From Onthophagus taurus (taxonomy: Eukaryota; Arthropoda; Insecta; Coleoptera; Scarabaeidae): a stretch of DNA of 64,000 bases. The stretch is taken from NCBI RefSeq assembly GCF_036711975.1, contig NW_027248940.1, positions 1,798,001-1,862,000 of the forward strand, read 5' to 3'. Positions 1-12,345 of the stretch are shown here, one piece after another. Made by a program: the position numbers and the translations under genes. Each line of letters starts with the position of its first letter. Position 1 is the stretch's first letter. The notes beneath the pieces were generated by a model. That model did no database searches and had not been told where the DNA came from. It worked only from the letters and a program-made list of their open reading frames with translations.

Positions 1-166
1 GACGTGAAATTAGTGGAACTTCCGGAAGATTTTACATACAAGTTCCTTGTGAAGATTGGTAAGTATGTGCAACTTGGTGCAACTATACATATAGGAAACT
101 TATAGAAGACTCGTTAGATGCAGTTTTGATGGTGACTCGGTGGAAACTTTAAAATGAATTAAGTAT

Positions 167-1534
167 TATACAGGGTGATTCACATAAGAACCGACACAGA
201 GCAGGGAAATGTACAGGACAATAAATTAAGATGATTTAACGTAACTTACCTCTATACTAAGTTGTACATCTCAGGAGTTATAGCCTTTCAAAGTTGGCTC
301 TTAAATTTTTAAAAAGTTCAATATCTTCGTAATACGTTAAGCTAGAAAAACCAAATTTGGTATACGTTATGAGTGTACCAAGGGTACTAATTGGTAGCAA
401 ATTGAACTCAATTGAGGCATTTCATAGGGTTGATTAAGGGTGATGGTACCCTAAATTTTGACAATTTTTTTTAACCTTTTGGCGGATATAATACATTACT
501 ATTTCATTTCATGTGGAATTTAATTCTAAAACTTTTCTTGCTTGTATTATTTTTTAAAAAACTTTGTCGTTTGCATAAAAAACTTAAATAACTAAAGACA
601 CGTATTTCGTAATGTTACTTAAAATAAGAAAAAAATTAGTAGTCGGCTATGAAATTGTGCGTCAAACTTGACAAATAGGTTATAAAGTTATTTGACGACA
701 AGGTTTTCTCCATCTTTTCTCCATCACCTTTCATTCTTGAGTTATGATCGGTTTTAACACCAAAAGTACCCAATTTTGACATTTTGGTGATTTTTTCTTT
801 ATCACTAAAAAAATCATTATAACTAAACCAAATCTGTTTATGGATGATGTCTTTTTAGTTCATAATAAATAATTTATTTCAAAAAAACTTATCTCCATCA
901 CAATTAATTTTTGAGTAATGATCGATTTTAAAACCAAAAGTGACATTTTGGGGATTTTCTCTTTATCACTAGAAAATTATTATGCCTAAACTAAATTTGT
1001 TTATGGATGATGTCTTTTTAGCTCATAATAAACAGTTTATTCCTCAAATTACGTACAATTTCACAGCCGACTACTGAATTTTCGATGATTTTAAGTAGCA
1101 TTAACAAGATACGCGTTTTCAGATTTTTATAAAAACGACAATGTTTTTTAAAAAATAGTAAGAGGAAAAAAAGTTTAAGAATTAAATTCCACATGAAATG
1201 AGGTAATAATGTATTAAATCCACAAAAAGGTTAAAAAAATCTGCCAAAATTTAGGGAACTATCACCCTTAATCAACCCTTTGAAATTCCTCGATTGGTCT
1301 CAACTTGCTACCAATACCCTCGGTACACTCATAACGTATACCAAATTTGGTGTTTCTAGCTTTATGTATTACGAAGATATTCAATGTTTTAAAAATTATA
1401 GACCCAATTTTGAAGGCCTATAACTCCTCAGGGGTACAACTTGGTATAGAGATAAGTTGCATTAAATCATCTTCATTTATTGTCCTCTACATGTCCCTAC
1501 TCTGTGTCGGTTCTTATGTGAATCACCCTGTATA
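167..1534. mobile_element. Foldback TIR element, non-autonomous
   Basis: The ends TATACAGGGTGATTCACATA (from 167) and its reverse complement (to 1534) are inverted copies, and the similarity runs inward for about 400 bp with small mismatches. Together with TA at both borders this is the architecture of a Tc1/mariner-type foldback or large MITE. No transposase is readable inside; the open frame at 1347-1616 is just the right arm translated and shows no domain. The end motif CAGGGTG recurs in several other elements of this window, some of which carry transposase remnants. Confidence 0.85.
715..1050. repeat. Two-copy tandem duplication inside the foldback element
   Basis: About 165-175 bp starting near 720 (CTCCATCACCTTTCATTCTT) is repeated from about 893, and both copies contain TGTTTATGGATGATGTCTTT followed by a poly-T and a CATAATAAA segment. 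The copies differ by substitutions and short indels. They occupy the loop between the inverted arms. Confidence 0.75.
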
Positions 1535-2425
1535 TGTATATAAACAGAATTTAATTTTTTTAAATTTAAGTATATACAATATATTACAAGTAAAAATAAA
1601 AACAAATATTTTATAATTCGGATTTTTATTACAAACGTAAAACTTCCCTAAAAATACTTCACTTCATATTAAAAATTAACACTAATAAGTGGAAGATACA
1701 CACTATTTAGTGATATTTTGTCAATTAATATAGTAAAATTAGAGCGAATTTTTAATAATTTACACTGATTAGATTAGAAATGTATCTAATTGGAGTCACG
1801 ACAACATCTAGTTAGATTACATATAATACACTGTTATAGAGTAACGATTTTACACTATTTAATAAACACCATCTTCTCACTATTCAGTGTAAATTTTTAA
1901 TCTATTCACTTACACTATATAGTGCAAAAAAATAACTCTAAATAAATTGGACCGATCTAAACCATGTTTTAGAGTTGATTTTTACTCTATATTTTTGCTG
2001 TGTATAAAGTGTAAAGTGACGGTTTATGTCGCAAATTAAAGCTAAAAGAATCTATTTTATGATTAGGTTCAAAAAATTTAGTGTTTAATAATAAAAATTC
2101 CTGGAAAAAGAATCTTGAAGATAAAGTTGGAAATCTAGATTTTACGTGTCCGAAACAGAAGAAATTTCAAAAAATCGCCTTTGAGTTTCTCGCTTTGCTT
2201 CATCACCTAATTCGATAGTGTGATTAAATTTTGGTCTATACGGCAATATTTTATTTTCTCGATAAATTCTTTGTAAATGGAATTTACTTATACCGACTTA
2301 AATTACCCTTTTTCTTAACGACACCTTACCGTAATCCATTGCGTCATGTTCATCTAAAAGCTTTTTTCCTTCCTTGAAAAAATTTCCATTGCAATTTTAG
2401 CAAATTATTCCAACATTAAAATAAC
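1535..2425. other. AT-rich intergenic DNA, no gene seen
   Basis: No open frame with protein similarity, RNA gene or clear element end was found. Several short motifs resembling TTACACTATnTAGTG occur between 1690 and 1930, suggesting an old decayed repeat, but no boundaries can be set. Confidence 0.5.
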
Positions 2426-2640
2426 GCATAATTAAGTGCAATTTCAGAAAAATGTATTGATTCACTCCAAATATTTATATCAACATCTCGTTAAGAGAGA
2501 AATTTTGTTAATCACATCGTACTGAATTCAATTGAGCACCGTACTGTTCACAAGGAATGAAAATTTTCTTATTTTAAAAAGATTCTTTATAACACCATTC
2601 TAATCAAATATTGTATATAGAAAAGTTTGTGGAAAAGTGT
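2426..2640 (-). repeat. Inverted remnant of a P450 upstream region
   Basis: The + strand here reads like the + strand at 47795-47955, which is the upstream flank of the minus-strand gene CYP-C. Shared words are GCATAATTAAGTGCAATTT, ATTGAGCACCGTACT and ATTCTAATCAAATATTGTATA. CYP-A's own upstream flank (2779-2815) carries the same block in the opposite orientation. This therefore looks like the promoter-distal flank of a second, minus-oriented P450 unit that once stood head-to-head with CYP-A; no exon 1 is recognisable to its left. Confidence 0.75.
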
Positions 2641-2892
2641 TAATTAATTATCGTACCCAACTTCATCTTTGCAAGTATGCAACCAATATCGCAAATCGTA
2701 CGTCGATATATTTGGAATAATCGTATTAATAATTGGGCACTTAATTTTTTCGTAGCAAAGTTCGCACCAAAATTACGTCTCAACGAGATTATTTTTAAAT
2801 TGCACTTAATTCTGCTGAATTGTAATATTCGAATAAATAGCTAACAACGATATGTTTGGAATAATCGTAGTAATAATTGGATATCCAATTGC

Positions 2893-2940
2893 TATATAAG
2901 TATCTATACCAAAATTACTCCTGATAACAACATTCAGATT
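2893..2940 (+). promoter_or_regulatory. Core promoter of CYP-A
   Basis: TATATAAG at 2893-2900 lies 52 bp before the ATG at 2945. The same spacing is kept in CYP-B (17742 to 17794), with nearly identical sequence between. A TCAG initiator-like motif is at 2934-2937, 41 bp from the TATA box, which is longer than the usual ~30, so the start site may lie slightly upstream of it. The predicted 5' leader is very short. Confidence 0.7.
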
Positions 2941-2944
2941 GACA

Positions 2945-5900
2945 ATGCCTTTTGTGGAGTTTGTAGCTGCGATAATTATTGCGATTTTTTCGCTAACGTT
3001 ATGGTGGTATTTTACATTTTATAAATACAAAAAGTACTTGAAAATGTTTCCTACCCCGACCCAGTTGCCCCTTTTAGGGATCACCTACAAGATGCGAAAT
3101 ACTGTTGGTAAGTATCAAAAAGAAGAAAAATAATCGTTTTTTTAATTATTAATTTTTAAGGTATTTATAACGCTCTACAATCATATATTAAAGAAATGGG
3201 GAGAAATATTTTTGCTATGATGGGACCATTCCCAACTCTCCTTACATCCGATCCTAAAATATTTTCAGTCGTATTAGGATCCTCAAAACACATAAACAAA
3301 CCCTTCGTGTTCAGTGCAGCATTCAGCAAGATGGCACCAAATTCACTCGCTATAGTAAACGGTACCAAACATCATTTTAATGCTTCGCAAATTAATTTTT
3401 CAATTCCAGGGGACGAATGGCGACGCCAAAGAAAACTTTTAAATCCATCTCTTGACTATAAAAATGTAATGGACAACAACAAAATTTTTAATAAGCATTC
3501 AGAAAATTTAATTAACAAGTTAAAAGAGGAAATAAACAATGAATCGGTTGAGGTTGGACACATTCTGGAAGATTTTACTTTTGAACAATCTCTCGGTTCG
3601 TTTATTTATTTATTTTCACTTTTTATTGTTTCAAATAAAATTAAATGTGTTTTCACAGAAACGTTGTTTGGCGATACCGAATTTGAATTTGATAAGAAGG
3701 TCATGGGAAAATGTATTAAGTTATTGATGAATATAGGTGCGAAAAAAGTTGTTTCGCCACTTAGCTACTTTTCTATAACACAACTATTCACGAAAATTTA
3801 TTGGCAGGAAAGAAACACACTAAAAATTTTTCACAAAATCGTCAAGGAATTAATTGAAAAAAAGCGGAAAGAATTTAACAGCGGTGTAAAAATAGAAAGG
3901 AGACCAATATACATAGATATTTTATTTAGTACTAATTGCACGGATGAATTTATTGAGGACCAAGTAACTGTAGGGATTGGAGTTGTAAGAATGTTTGTTA
4001 TGAAATTTATAAAAGATTTAAATTTTTTGGTGTATATTTTAAATTTTTTCCGACATTTTTAAACGAGTTATGACGTCATCGAAGTTTTCTTTAAATGGAA
4101 CACCCCATTTTTTATACCATGGCAACCAAATGTTTTGATTTAAAATTTCCAAGTGTCAAAATTGGATTTGAAACAATGTATTGTGCGTTAATGAGATTAT
4201 TTTGAGTAGTATTGTGGAGTTTATAATAATAATAATAATAATAATGCCTTTATTAATAAGTCGCAAAAAAAAGGAAAGAAAATAATAATATACTCTTAGA
4301 AAATAGACTTATTTTCTGGACGAAGTTCAGTTTGGTTATTAACCAACTGCTCTTCCACTTAATCCAGAATATACAGGGTGGTTCAGTTTTTAATCGGGAA
4401 ACTTTACTAGGACGTAGTACTTGCCAAAATAAACAAGTTTTTTATATAAACATAGGGTCGCAACTCTTCTGTTTTCGAGCTATGAGCTGTCAAAGTTGAG
4501 CCAAAAATTTACATTTTATCTTTTATTTCGGGTATGAGTAAACCATAGAATTTGAAATTTGGTATGTATGTACTTCTGGTTGATATCTTATTTTCAACCA
4601 TACCTTAAACTTCCCTAGCGCCCTCTAAGGAGATGAAATTCACAGCCCCTTTGATTTTTTTATAACAACTTCTTAACGCCATGGAATATTAACAAAGAAA
4701 AATATGGGTTGTAAAGCTTATTCATTACTAGTACTTTTTTCTCTCTTTAGGTTTTTCCTTAAAAATAATAGTTTTAACGTAAAAAAATAAAATATGCTAC
4801 ATTGTACTGTAAAGCGCTGCTATTATTAAAAAAAATTTTTCTTTATAGGTGGCTATGGAAGTTGTGCACTTACTAGGATCTAGTACTAACTAAATAACAC
4901 CAATTAATTGTGATTTTCATAAGAAAAACCATAAATAAGATTAATGCCTGTCTGAACAAATTACGTTGTTTTAAACAATATTAAAAAATTGATACTCTGG
5001 CTTAATAACCGTCAAAAATTATTAATAACCAGCAATAATTATGAGGATTCACTGTAAATGAAACTTACAAGTTCTCAGAGCAAACTTTTAGAATAATTTT
5101 GGCTAAACATGGCGGCACATAGCAGTGCATGGCACGATATTTTATTTTTTTACACGGAAACTATTAACTTTAAGGAAAATACTAAAGAGACAAAAAAGTA
5201 CCACTAAAGAGTGAGCTTTACAACCCATATTTTTTTATGTTCATATTCCATAGCGTTAAAAAGTTGTTATAAAAAAAACAAGGGGGTAGTGAATTTCATC
5301 CCCTAAGAGGGCGCTGGGGAAGTTTAAGGTATGGTTGAAAATAAGTTCTTAACCAGTAGTACATACGTACAAAGTTTCAAATTCTACGGTTTACTTGCAG
5401 CCGAAATACAAAACAAAATGTAAATTTTTTTCTCAACTTTGATCGCTCATAGCTCGAAAACAAAAGAATTGCGACCCTATGTTTATATAAAAAATTTGTG
5501 TTATTTTGGCAAGTACTACATCCTAGTAAAGTTTCCCGATTAAAAACTGAACCACCCTGTATAGAAAATATACAGGTGCCCGGAAATTGCGTTCATATAT
5601 TTGAAGGGGTAATTCTACATAAAAAATCATGAAGAAAAGTTGATATAAAGGTGTGTCCTAAAATGCTTCCTAAGGGAGGTAGAGCACTTTGAAGAAGACG
5701 TTCAATATGTGGTTATTTCTCATTATTTCAAAAACTACTAGGGTTAGAAACACGAAATTTTGCATATTTAGCTATTTTTACGGGGCGAATACCATAATCG
5801 AATGAAAAATTAGAAGGAATGTGCAATTGCGGAAATGAGGGATAGGGTGCGCAATTTATTTCTAATATTTTTTTTTGCCTTGATCTTTTCACTATTTTAA

Positions 5901-8900
5901 CCTCAAAATTAGAATCTACGGAAAAAAATACATAAAAACTGTTCTGCTTATAAAATGGTCTACGACCTTTCGTTTTCAAGATAAATAATACTAAGTAAAA
6001 TACTGCACACAAACATGTGTATTAAACTATCACTAAAAATCTTAATAAATATAAGGGAAATATGCAAAATTTCGTGTTTCTAACCCTAGTAGTTTTTGAA
6101 ATAATGAGAAACAACCCCATATTGAACGTCTTCTTCAAAGCGCTCTACCTCCCTTAGGAAGCATTTTAGGACACACCTTTATATGAACTTTTCTTCATGA
6201 TTTTTTATGAAGAATTACCCCTTCAAATATATGAACGCAATTTCCGGGCACCCTGTATATATAAAGCAAAAATGAGAATGTTTTTAACAATATTAATAAC
6301 AAAATGAAAAAAAACAAAATAACAAAATACGACGATATGCCAGTATAAAGCTATACATTAGTAACTCGAATATAATAATAAAAAAAACTTACTTACTCTT
6401 GAACGAAATACAGTTCTTGTTCGTTTTATTGTTATTGTACGTTTTAGCTATCTGGTAGGAAAAGCAGATACGATATAGATATTGCATGCAGTTTACGTCT
6501 GTTCTTCATGTTCAACCACCCAGTCTCTGCCAACTTATGACTAATATTGTCATATTTACGAATTCCGTAAATAAACCTTAGACAACCGTTCTGGAGGTTC
6601 TGGATACGACGCTCACTCGCCTCCGTTAAATTTGGACTATAAACAACGTCGCAGTGATTTAATTTGCTTAGAACCACAGCATAATTTTTAATTTTTTACT
6701 TAAGACATCCCTATGGGCATACAAGAGACGCTGGGCGCCATACCCACCCCTCAAGCACCTGGCCACATGCTCCTCAAACCTCAACTGATGATCCAATGTG
6801 ACTCCTAAAATTTTTATATCATCAGAAACAGTAAGAGGTTCGCCATCCACCACCAATTGACCGGATATCAAAGACTTAATCGCTCTCCTTGTGACACTAC
6901 CGCAAAACAGAAGAACAGAAGACTTAAATGGATTTAGCACAAGTTCATGGCGTTTCGCAACATCAGAAAATAATGCTATATCTGAGTTAAATTTTATGCA
7001 GGCATCTAACCAATTATTTGGATTAAAATTCAGCAGAAGCTGTGTATCGTCTGCATACAACCAAGAACCTGGTCAAAATCAGATGTATAAATAGAGAACA
7101 ATAGTGGCCCCAAAATGGACCCCTGAGGGACTCCACGAGTAACTCGACACTTGATTATTAATCTTCACAACCTGAGACCTGTCCGACAAAAAAGACTTTA
7201 TCAAAATTGCAGCTTGATTTCTAAGACCAAAATAATTAAGTTTAGATGCAAGTATATTATGATTTATTGTATCAAATGCTTTGGTGAAGTCCAACGATAA
7301 CAAAAGTGCGGCTTGCCCGGCCTCTCTAGAAGCAAATACATCATCAGTAAGGTTCAATAAAGCTGTTGCGCAGCTGAAACCCGAACGAAACCCAGATTGT
7401 TGATCTGGCAGTATACTATACCTTTCGCAGTGTGCTTTTCCAAGACTCTCTCTAAAATTTTTGACATTATTGGGAGGATACTGATCGGTCTAAAATCTCT
7501 TAGGGCAGAAGGGGAAGATACTTTAGGCAATGCAATTACTTCTTCAGCCATCTTCCAGGCATCCGGAGAAACTGATTGATGAATAGCAGCGTTTATTACG
7601 TGAGTAATATAAGGAATGAGAAAACTGCTGCAGTTTTAATGTTATTAATTATTATAGATACTTCATGTTCATCAACAGGCATAAAAGCTTGCATTATCTG
7701 CACTCTAGGGTTTACATTATTTTGATAAATTGCAGCAGGCCTACCGATATCAAATGCCAGCTTACATTTTACTAGTTCATGATCAGATATATTAGGTACA
7801 TTTACAACATCAATACTAGTAAACAGCTGATCATTTGTTGTAAAAACTGGATCGAGTAAAGTTTGCGAATTTTGTGTAATTCTTCTGGGTTCGGTGACTA
7901 ACTGATGTAAGCCAATAGAAGTCGCAAATGAGTGAAGAAGTGTTGTTGAGGGAGAATCAAGCTTAAGAAGATCAACATTAATATCGCCCACGATAATTGT
8001 CGAGTGAGATGTAACAATACTCTCACAAAGGGTACTCTCCAGTGTTTCGATAAAAAGAGGAAGATTAAAATTAGGGGGCCTATAAACCACTCCAAAAGTA
8101 ATACAGAGTTTTTTTCCTGCATCAACGGTAAAAAATAGTTGCTCAATAGAGCAGGAACTGTTTAGAAGCTGAAATCGTATTGAGCTTCTCGTACAGCAAC
8201 ACCTCCACCGCGCCCCCCACGATCCCTACGAACCAGATTGTAGCCAAGAATATTAACTAAAGAGTTGGATATATTAAGAGTTAACCAGGTTTCCGTCATC
8301 GCAAAAATATCAATATTGTTATAAGGATTATACTTGGGAACCAATGATCTAACGTTCAAAAGAACTACGTTCAACTTCTTTTTATAATTTGAAATTTGAA
8401 TCCCCCTCGAACCAGATCCATCGAACATTTTCATCGAACATCATTTGGAGATCTCACAAATATACGCCCATCAGCAGTCCAAGCATTCCTTGGACCCACA
8501 GTATTTCTCGCGGCAGCGTACAACTTCATTCTTCTCTTGGTCAGTGACTCAGTTATTAAAAACTTCGTACCTTTCAACAGTTTCTTATTAGACCATATAA
8601 TTTTGCGATCCATATAAGAAATCAGTTTGATTATGATGGGTCTAGGTGTTGCAGAGGATCCAATTTTTTTCTTCTTTGGACCAATTCTATGTGATCTATC
8701 CAGGAGATTTAAATCGAAAGTGAAACCGGGTACCTTAAGATATTGCTCAAAGAAATTCGCCACTGTAATGTTGCCATGTATAAGTAAGCAATTTCGGCGA
8801 GAATACGTTTCCAAGTCATCCACGCGTACTTCCAATCCATCAATTAGAGATTTAATATCATTCAAACACCCAATAATATGGTCTTTAAATTCATAATATT

Positions 8901-10551
8901 CCTTAACCAGGTGTTCCAGGGTAATAAACGGAGTGTCGCCAGCTTTTCCTTTTAAAGCTGCATTTAACTTCGTCTCACATTACCATTTATCGGCCATGAT
9001 TTTATTTTATCTTATTTATTTAGATCACAACTAGTCCGGTCAAGGTCACCGGGTCGAAAATTTAATCGCCGCTCAGGAAAACGCAATGATAACAAAAAGA
9101 AATTTATATCACCCGCGATAAATGTCAATAAAAAGTTAGGATGGGAGTGTAGCTTAAGGGAAGATGATGTTGCAGGGCCAATGTGCTACTTGAGAGAACC
9201 AAGGAAAGTACATAACCTTAGATAATTTAAAACGTAGTTAAGATAATAATAATGAACATTTATAATTGTAACAGGATTTCTTCCTGATGATGAGGGCTCA
9301 GATTCCTCGAAAAATGTAGAAAAAACAAAAATAAATAACATTATCATACGATGTTAAGAAGACAAAACAACAATTTAAAAAAATTGTTTAATTTTTGATA
9401 TCTTATTTTCTGTTTGCGTTTTTTTTAAGCTATTGCTACTTTTGTATCTCAAGTATAATAGTAATAATAATTAATTTAAATAAATAATTCAATTCAAATT
9501 GAATTTTGACACTTGAAAATGTTAAATCAAAACAATTGGTTGCCATGGTTACGCACTGCTACTGCTATTTTCTATATTTCAAATGAATGAGAAATAATAA
9601 AACTTTAAATTAATTTTTCTCGAAAATTTTCTTATGTAACCGATATTAATATTTATTGCACATAATTCAGAAAAAAGTTCTCTTTCAAATTCCGATATAA
9701 AAAATGGGGTGTTCCATTTAAAAAAAACTTCGGTGACGTCATAACTCGTTTAAAAATGGCGGAAAATATTTAAAATATACACCAAAAAATTTAAATCTTT
9801 AGACCCGTTTCAGCGATCTTTTCATAAATTGTTCGTAATGATTTTATCGAATTTATCCGTTACTTTTGAAACGCACTGTATATAATTAATTTATATTTTA
9901 GGCCGTAGACACGACTGCAGTAACATTATCGTTTATGCTTTACCACTTAGCAAAATTCCCCGAAATACAAGTATAATAAATATTATTAATTTAAATCAAG
10001 CATTTTAAACTATTTAATCAAATTTATAGCAAAAAGCATTCGAGGAAGTTCGCTCAATCCTGGGCGAAGACATCCACCAAAAAATAACGAACCAACAAGT
10101 AATGCAGATGAAATACTTGGATTTAGTTATCAAAGAATCGATGAGATTAAATACGACTGCTCCTGTATTTTTACGAACACTTGAAGAAGATGTATCTTTC
10201 GAAAAAAACACGTTACCCAAAGGATTAATGGTTTTTATGATCCCGTTTATGATGCATGTTGACCCTGAATTATATCCGAATCCTGAAAAATTTATTCCCG
10301 AACGGTTTCTCCCGGAAAATTTGAACCCAAATAGATATAGTTACGCACCTTTTAATCTTGGTGTTCGGAATTGTATTGGAAAATTGTACGCAATGGTTTC
10401 GATGAAAATTGCGTTAGCTAAAATGTTGCTTAATTACGAATTTGTGGACGTTCACCATAAACTTTGTTTATCCGTGGAGGTTACTTTGCAATCAAAAACT
10501 GGGATTCGAGTTGGAATACGTAAAAGGAATAAAGTGGAAAAGAACGAATAA
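2945..10551 (+). CDS. Cytochrome P450, CYP4-clan (CYP-A)
   Basis: Predicted microsomal haem-thiolate monooxygenase; substrate unknown. Exons: 2945-3107, 3161-3595, 3659-3984, 9902-9970, 10030-10551, with GT-AG borders and phases that join to exactly 505 codons (504 aa). The start is the ATG at 2945; an upstream TTG at 2939 is in frame but not plausible. Visible features: an N-terminal hydrophobic anchor (about residues 5-25), the hinge FPTPTQLPLLG, the C-helix motif GDEWRRQRKLLNPSL, the I-helix GVAVDTT (joined across intron 3), KESMRL (ExxR), FIPERF (PERF), and the haem loop PFNLGVRNCIGK with the axial Cys. The CYP4 I-helix Glu that links covalently to haem is Val here. AATAAA lies at 10612. 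Intron 3 (5.9 kb) is filled with transposons. Very close to CYP-B. The clan 4 assignment rests on motifs, without a tree. Confidence 0.9.
4370..5563. mobile_element. Foldback TIR element nested in LINE1
   Basis: ATACAGGGTGGTTCAGTTTT at the left is mirrored by AAAACTGAACCACCCTGTAT at the right, with arms of several hundred bases and a loop of AT-rich DNA lacking any coding frame. The same family is present as split remnants at 13768-13842 with 17447-17482, and at 55532-55690. Confidence 0.85.
5569..6260. mobile_element. Foldback TIR element nested in LINE1
   Basis: TATACAGGTGCCCGGAAATT is mirrored at 6230-6258 (CAATTTCCGGGCACCCTGTA). The arms extend at least 190 bp, including the block with CTCCCTTAGGAAGCATTTTA. 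It lies only a few bases from the preceding foldback element. No transposase frame is present; the minus frame at 5728-6012 is loop sequence without a recognisable domain. Confidence 0.8.
6444..8434 (-). pseudogene. LINE1 ORF2: endonuclease and reverse transcriptase, broken
   Basis: Reading on the minus strand, an AP-endonuclease-like start is seen at 8434-8162 (LNVRSL, FAMTETWL). It continues after a frameshift at 8090-7596 (YRPPNFN, IVGDINVDLL, SDHELVKC). Reverse transcriptase blocks follow: RDFRPISILPIMSKILE (7551-7354), DFTKAFDTINH (7357-7079), the catalytic YADD in MYADDTQLLL (7060-6668), then a C-terminal domain (6677-6444). At least five frame changes or stops separate these pieces. 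Such a protein would nick target DNA and copy the LINE RNA, but this copy cannot make a full product. Confidence 0.85.
8431..8998 (-). pseudogene. LINE1 ORF1, RRM-like RNA-binding protein, broken
   Basis: The likely start is the ATG at 8998 (MADKW), but a TAA follows at codon 6. The frame then stays open to 8431. The body contains LETYSRRNCLLIHG, a basic segment with RPIIIKL, and LITESLTKRRMKLY, which closely parallels the ORF1 of the LINE at 51563-52309. This arrangement is typical of coiled-coil/RRM nucleic-acid chaperones of LINEs. The early stop makes it non-functional unless a downstream ATG is used. Confidence 0.75.
9284..9313 (+). ncRNA. Hammerhead-like core, degenerate
   Basis: CTGATGA, then a possible stem II (GAGG...CCTC), then GAAAA. 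The last conserved C of the GAAAC box is changed, so activity is doubtful. It is probably a scrap of a Penelope terminal repeat inside the CYP-A intron; a better preserved core is in the corresponding intron of CYP-B at 20492. Confidence 0.35.
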
Positions 10552-11180
10552 TGAATTATATTTTTAAATTTTATTTTCTTTCTTAATGGTATGTTTCGCT
10601 TTAAAACTTGTAATAAACTTAGTAACAATTTCTACATTGTAAATAATAGCCGTTATTACTACAACACACACGAATTAAAAATTTTATAAAGGAAATAAAA
10701 AAGGACAGTATTAAAACATCGAGGAAATTGATCAATTGTCAATTAAAATAATTATTTTTAATTTATTGACTAAAAGATTTGTAGTGATAAAACATACCTA
10801 GTTCACAGGAATTAAAATTATGTTATTTTAAAAAAATTTATAGACAAAAATTGCTTAAAATATAATTTTGATCAAATTGTATACAGGGTGTATCTGATTG
10901 ACGTTCCCAAATTTCAGGGGTTATTCTTTAGTAAAAATTTTAGATTTTTTATGAAGGTTTAGATTTAGATGGATGAAAATATTCTAAAACTTTTTTGTCT
11001 CTCTGATATTCTTGGAAAATTTAATGATTTCTAAAAAAAAATTGCTAAACTGTTAAGCTTTAGAGTTGTTAATCGAAAGTTGAAATGAATATTTCATATT
11101 CATTTAATGTTATGTCAAAAACTTAACGTTACATCGACTTAACCTCACATATAGAACAAATGTACCATTATAAATTTAAT
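10552..11180. other. 3' flank of CYP-A
   Basis: Holds the polyadenylation signal AATAAA at 10612-10617 and about 560 bp of AT-rich DNA that is also found behind CYP-B (21661-22740) and partly, inverted, behind CYP-C (39480-39660). An isolated TIR end TATACAGGGTG lies near 10882 without a visible partner. Confidence 0.6.
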
Positions 11181-12345
11181 GAAATAATAAAAAGTTCATT
11201 GCTTTATAAAGAAAAGAATGTTCTTTTAATTGGTGTAACCCGTTTTTGACAATATCATTTAGTTTTGAAGATATTAATTCTTAAACATAATGAAAAATGT
11301 TAGTAACTTTTGCGTTATTTTAGATAACTTTAAAAATCTCTGAAAAATCGAATTCTTAATCGTTTGTTCTCAAAGTTTGTTGATTTATAAAGAAAAGCAT
11401 GCTCTTTCAAGTGGTTCAACCCGTTTTTGAAAATATCATTTAGTTTTGAAGATATTAATTCTTAAATATGGTGAAAAATGTTAGTACCTTTTACATTATT
11501 TTGGATAACTTTAAAAATCTCTGTAAAATCAGATTCTGAAGAATTTGTTCTCAAAGTTTGTTGATTTATAAAGAAAAGTATGCTCTTTTAACTAGTGAAA
11601 CCTGTTTTTGAAAATATCATTTAGTTTTGAAGATATTAATTCTTAAACATGATGAAAAATGTTAGTAACTTTTATGTTATTTTGGATAAATTTAAAAATC
11701 TCTAAAAAATCAGATTCTTAAAAAATTTGTTCTCAAAGCTTGTTGATTTATAAAGAAAAGCATGCTCTTTTAACTGATAAAACCTGTTTTTGAAGATATC
11801 ATTTAGTTTTGAAGATATTAATTCTTAAACATGATGAAAAATGGTAATAACTTTTAGGTTATTTTGGATAATTTAAATGATTTTTAAAAATGAAATTCTT
11901 AAGAACTTATTCTCATTTATTAATTTATAAAGAAAAGCATGCTCTTTCAAGTGGTGCAACCCGTTTTTCAAAATATCTTTTAGTTTTGAAGATATTAATT
12001 CTTAAACATAATGAAAAATGTTAGTAACTTTTACGTTATTTTGGATAACTTTAAAAATCTCTGAAAAATCGAATTCTTAAGAATTTTTCTCAAAATTTGT
12101 TGTTTTATAAAAAAAAGCATGCTCCTTCAAGTGGTGCAACCCGCTTTTGAAAATATCATTTAATTTTAAAGATATTAATTCTTAAACATGATGAAAAACG
12201 TTCGTAACTTTTACGTTATTTTGGATAAATTTCAAAATCCCTGAAAAATTGAATTCTTACGAATTTGTTCTCAAAGTTTATTGATTTATAAAGAGAGGCA
12301 TGCTCTTTTAAGTGGTGCAACCTGTTCTTTAAAATATCATTTACA
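11181..12345. repeat. Tandem satellite, about 183-bp units, behind CYP-A
   Basis: About six to seven diverged units, each containing TTTATAAAGAAAAGcATGCTC, a GTGCAACCCGTTTTTGA block and GATATTAATTCTTAAACATG. Unit starts are spaced about 177-186 bp. The same satellite follows CYP-B (22741-23645) and, inverted, CYP-C (38728-39070), so it was part of the duplicated unit. No protein frame. Confidence 0.9.

Larger units (their letters stand above)
4222..9000 (-). mobile_element. Non-LTR retrotransposon LINE1 (decayed)
   Basis: This minus-strand LINE lies within intron 3 of CYP-A. Its 3' end is a TAA-type microsatellite tail at 4222-4249 followed by AATGCCTTTATTAATAAG. The LINE at 47957 begins in the same way, so the two share a tail family. 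It carries ORF1 (about 8431-8998) and ORF2 (about 6444-8434) with AP-like endonuclease and reverse transcriptase. Two TIR elements (4370-5563 and 5569-6260) are nested in its 3' UTR. Many frameshifts make it inactive. The clade is CR1/Jockey-like by overall plan and is not resolved further. Confidence 0.8.
4005..9885. mobile_element. Foldback TIR element in intron 3 of CYP-A, split by LINE1
   Basis: Sequence at about 4007-4215 (GGTGTATATTTTAAATTTTT, GAGTTATGACGTCATCG) is repeated in reverse at about 9530-9885, ending in TACTTTTGAAACGCACTGTA. CYP-B's intron 3 carries the same element complete at 18867-20991. Here the outer ~80 bp of the left end is deleted and LINE1 is inserted between the arms, so this copy is immobile. 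About 9215-9275 matches 20062-20120 of the CYP-B copy. Confidence 0.8.

Noticed and set aside
1347-1616. Small protein gene
   Set aside because: The frame is the right arm of a foldback element and has no domain or conservation signal.
11181-12345. CRISPR-like array
   Set aside because: Units are about 183 bp and contiguous with no spacers, in an animal genome; this is a satellite.
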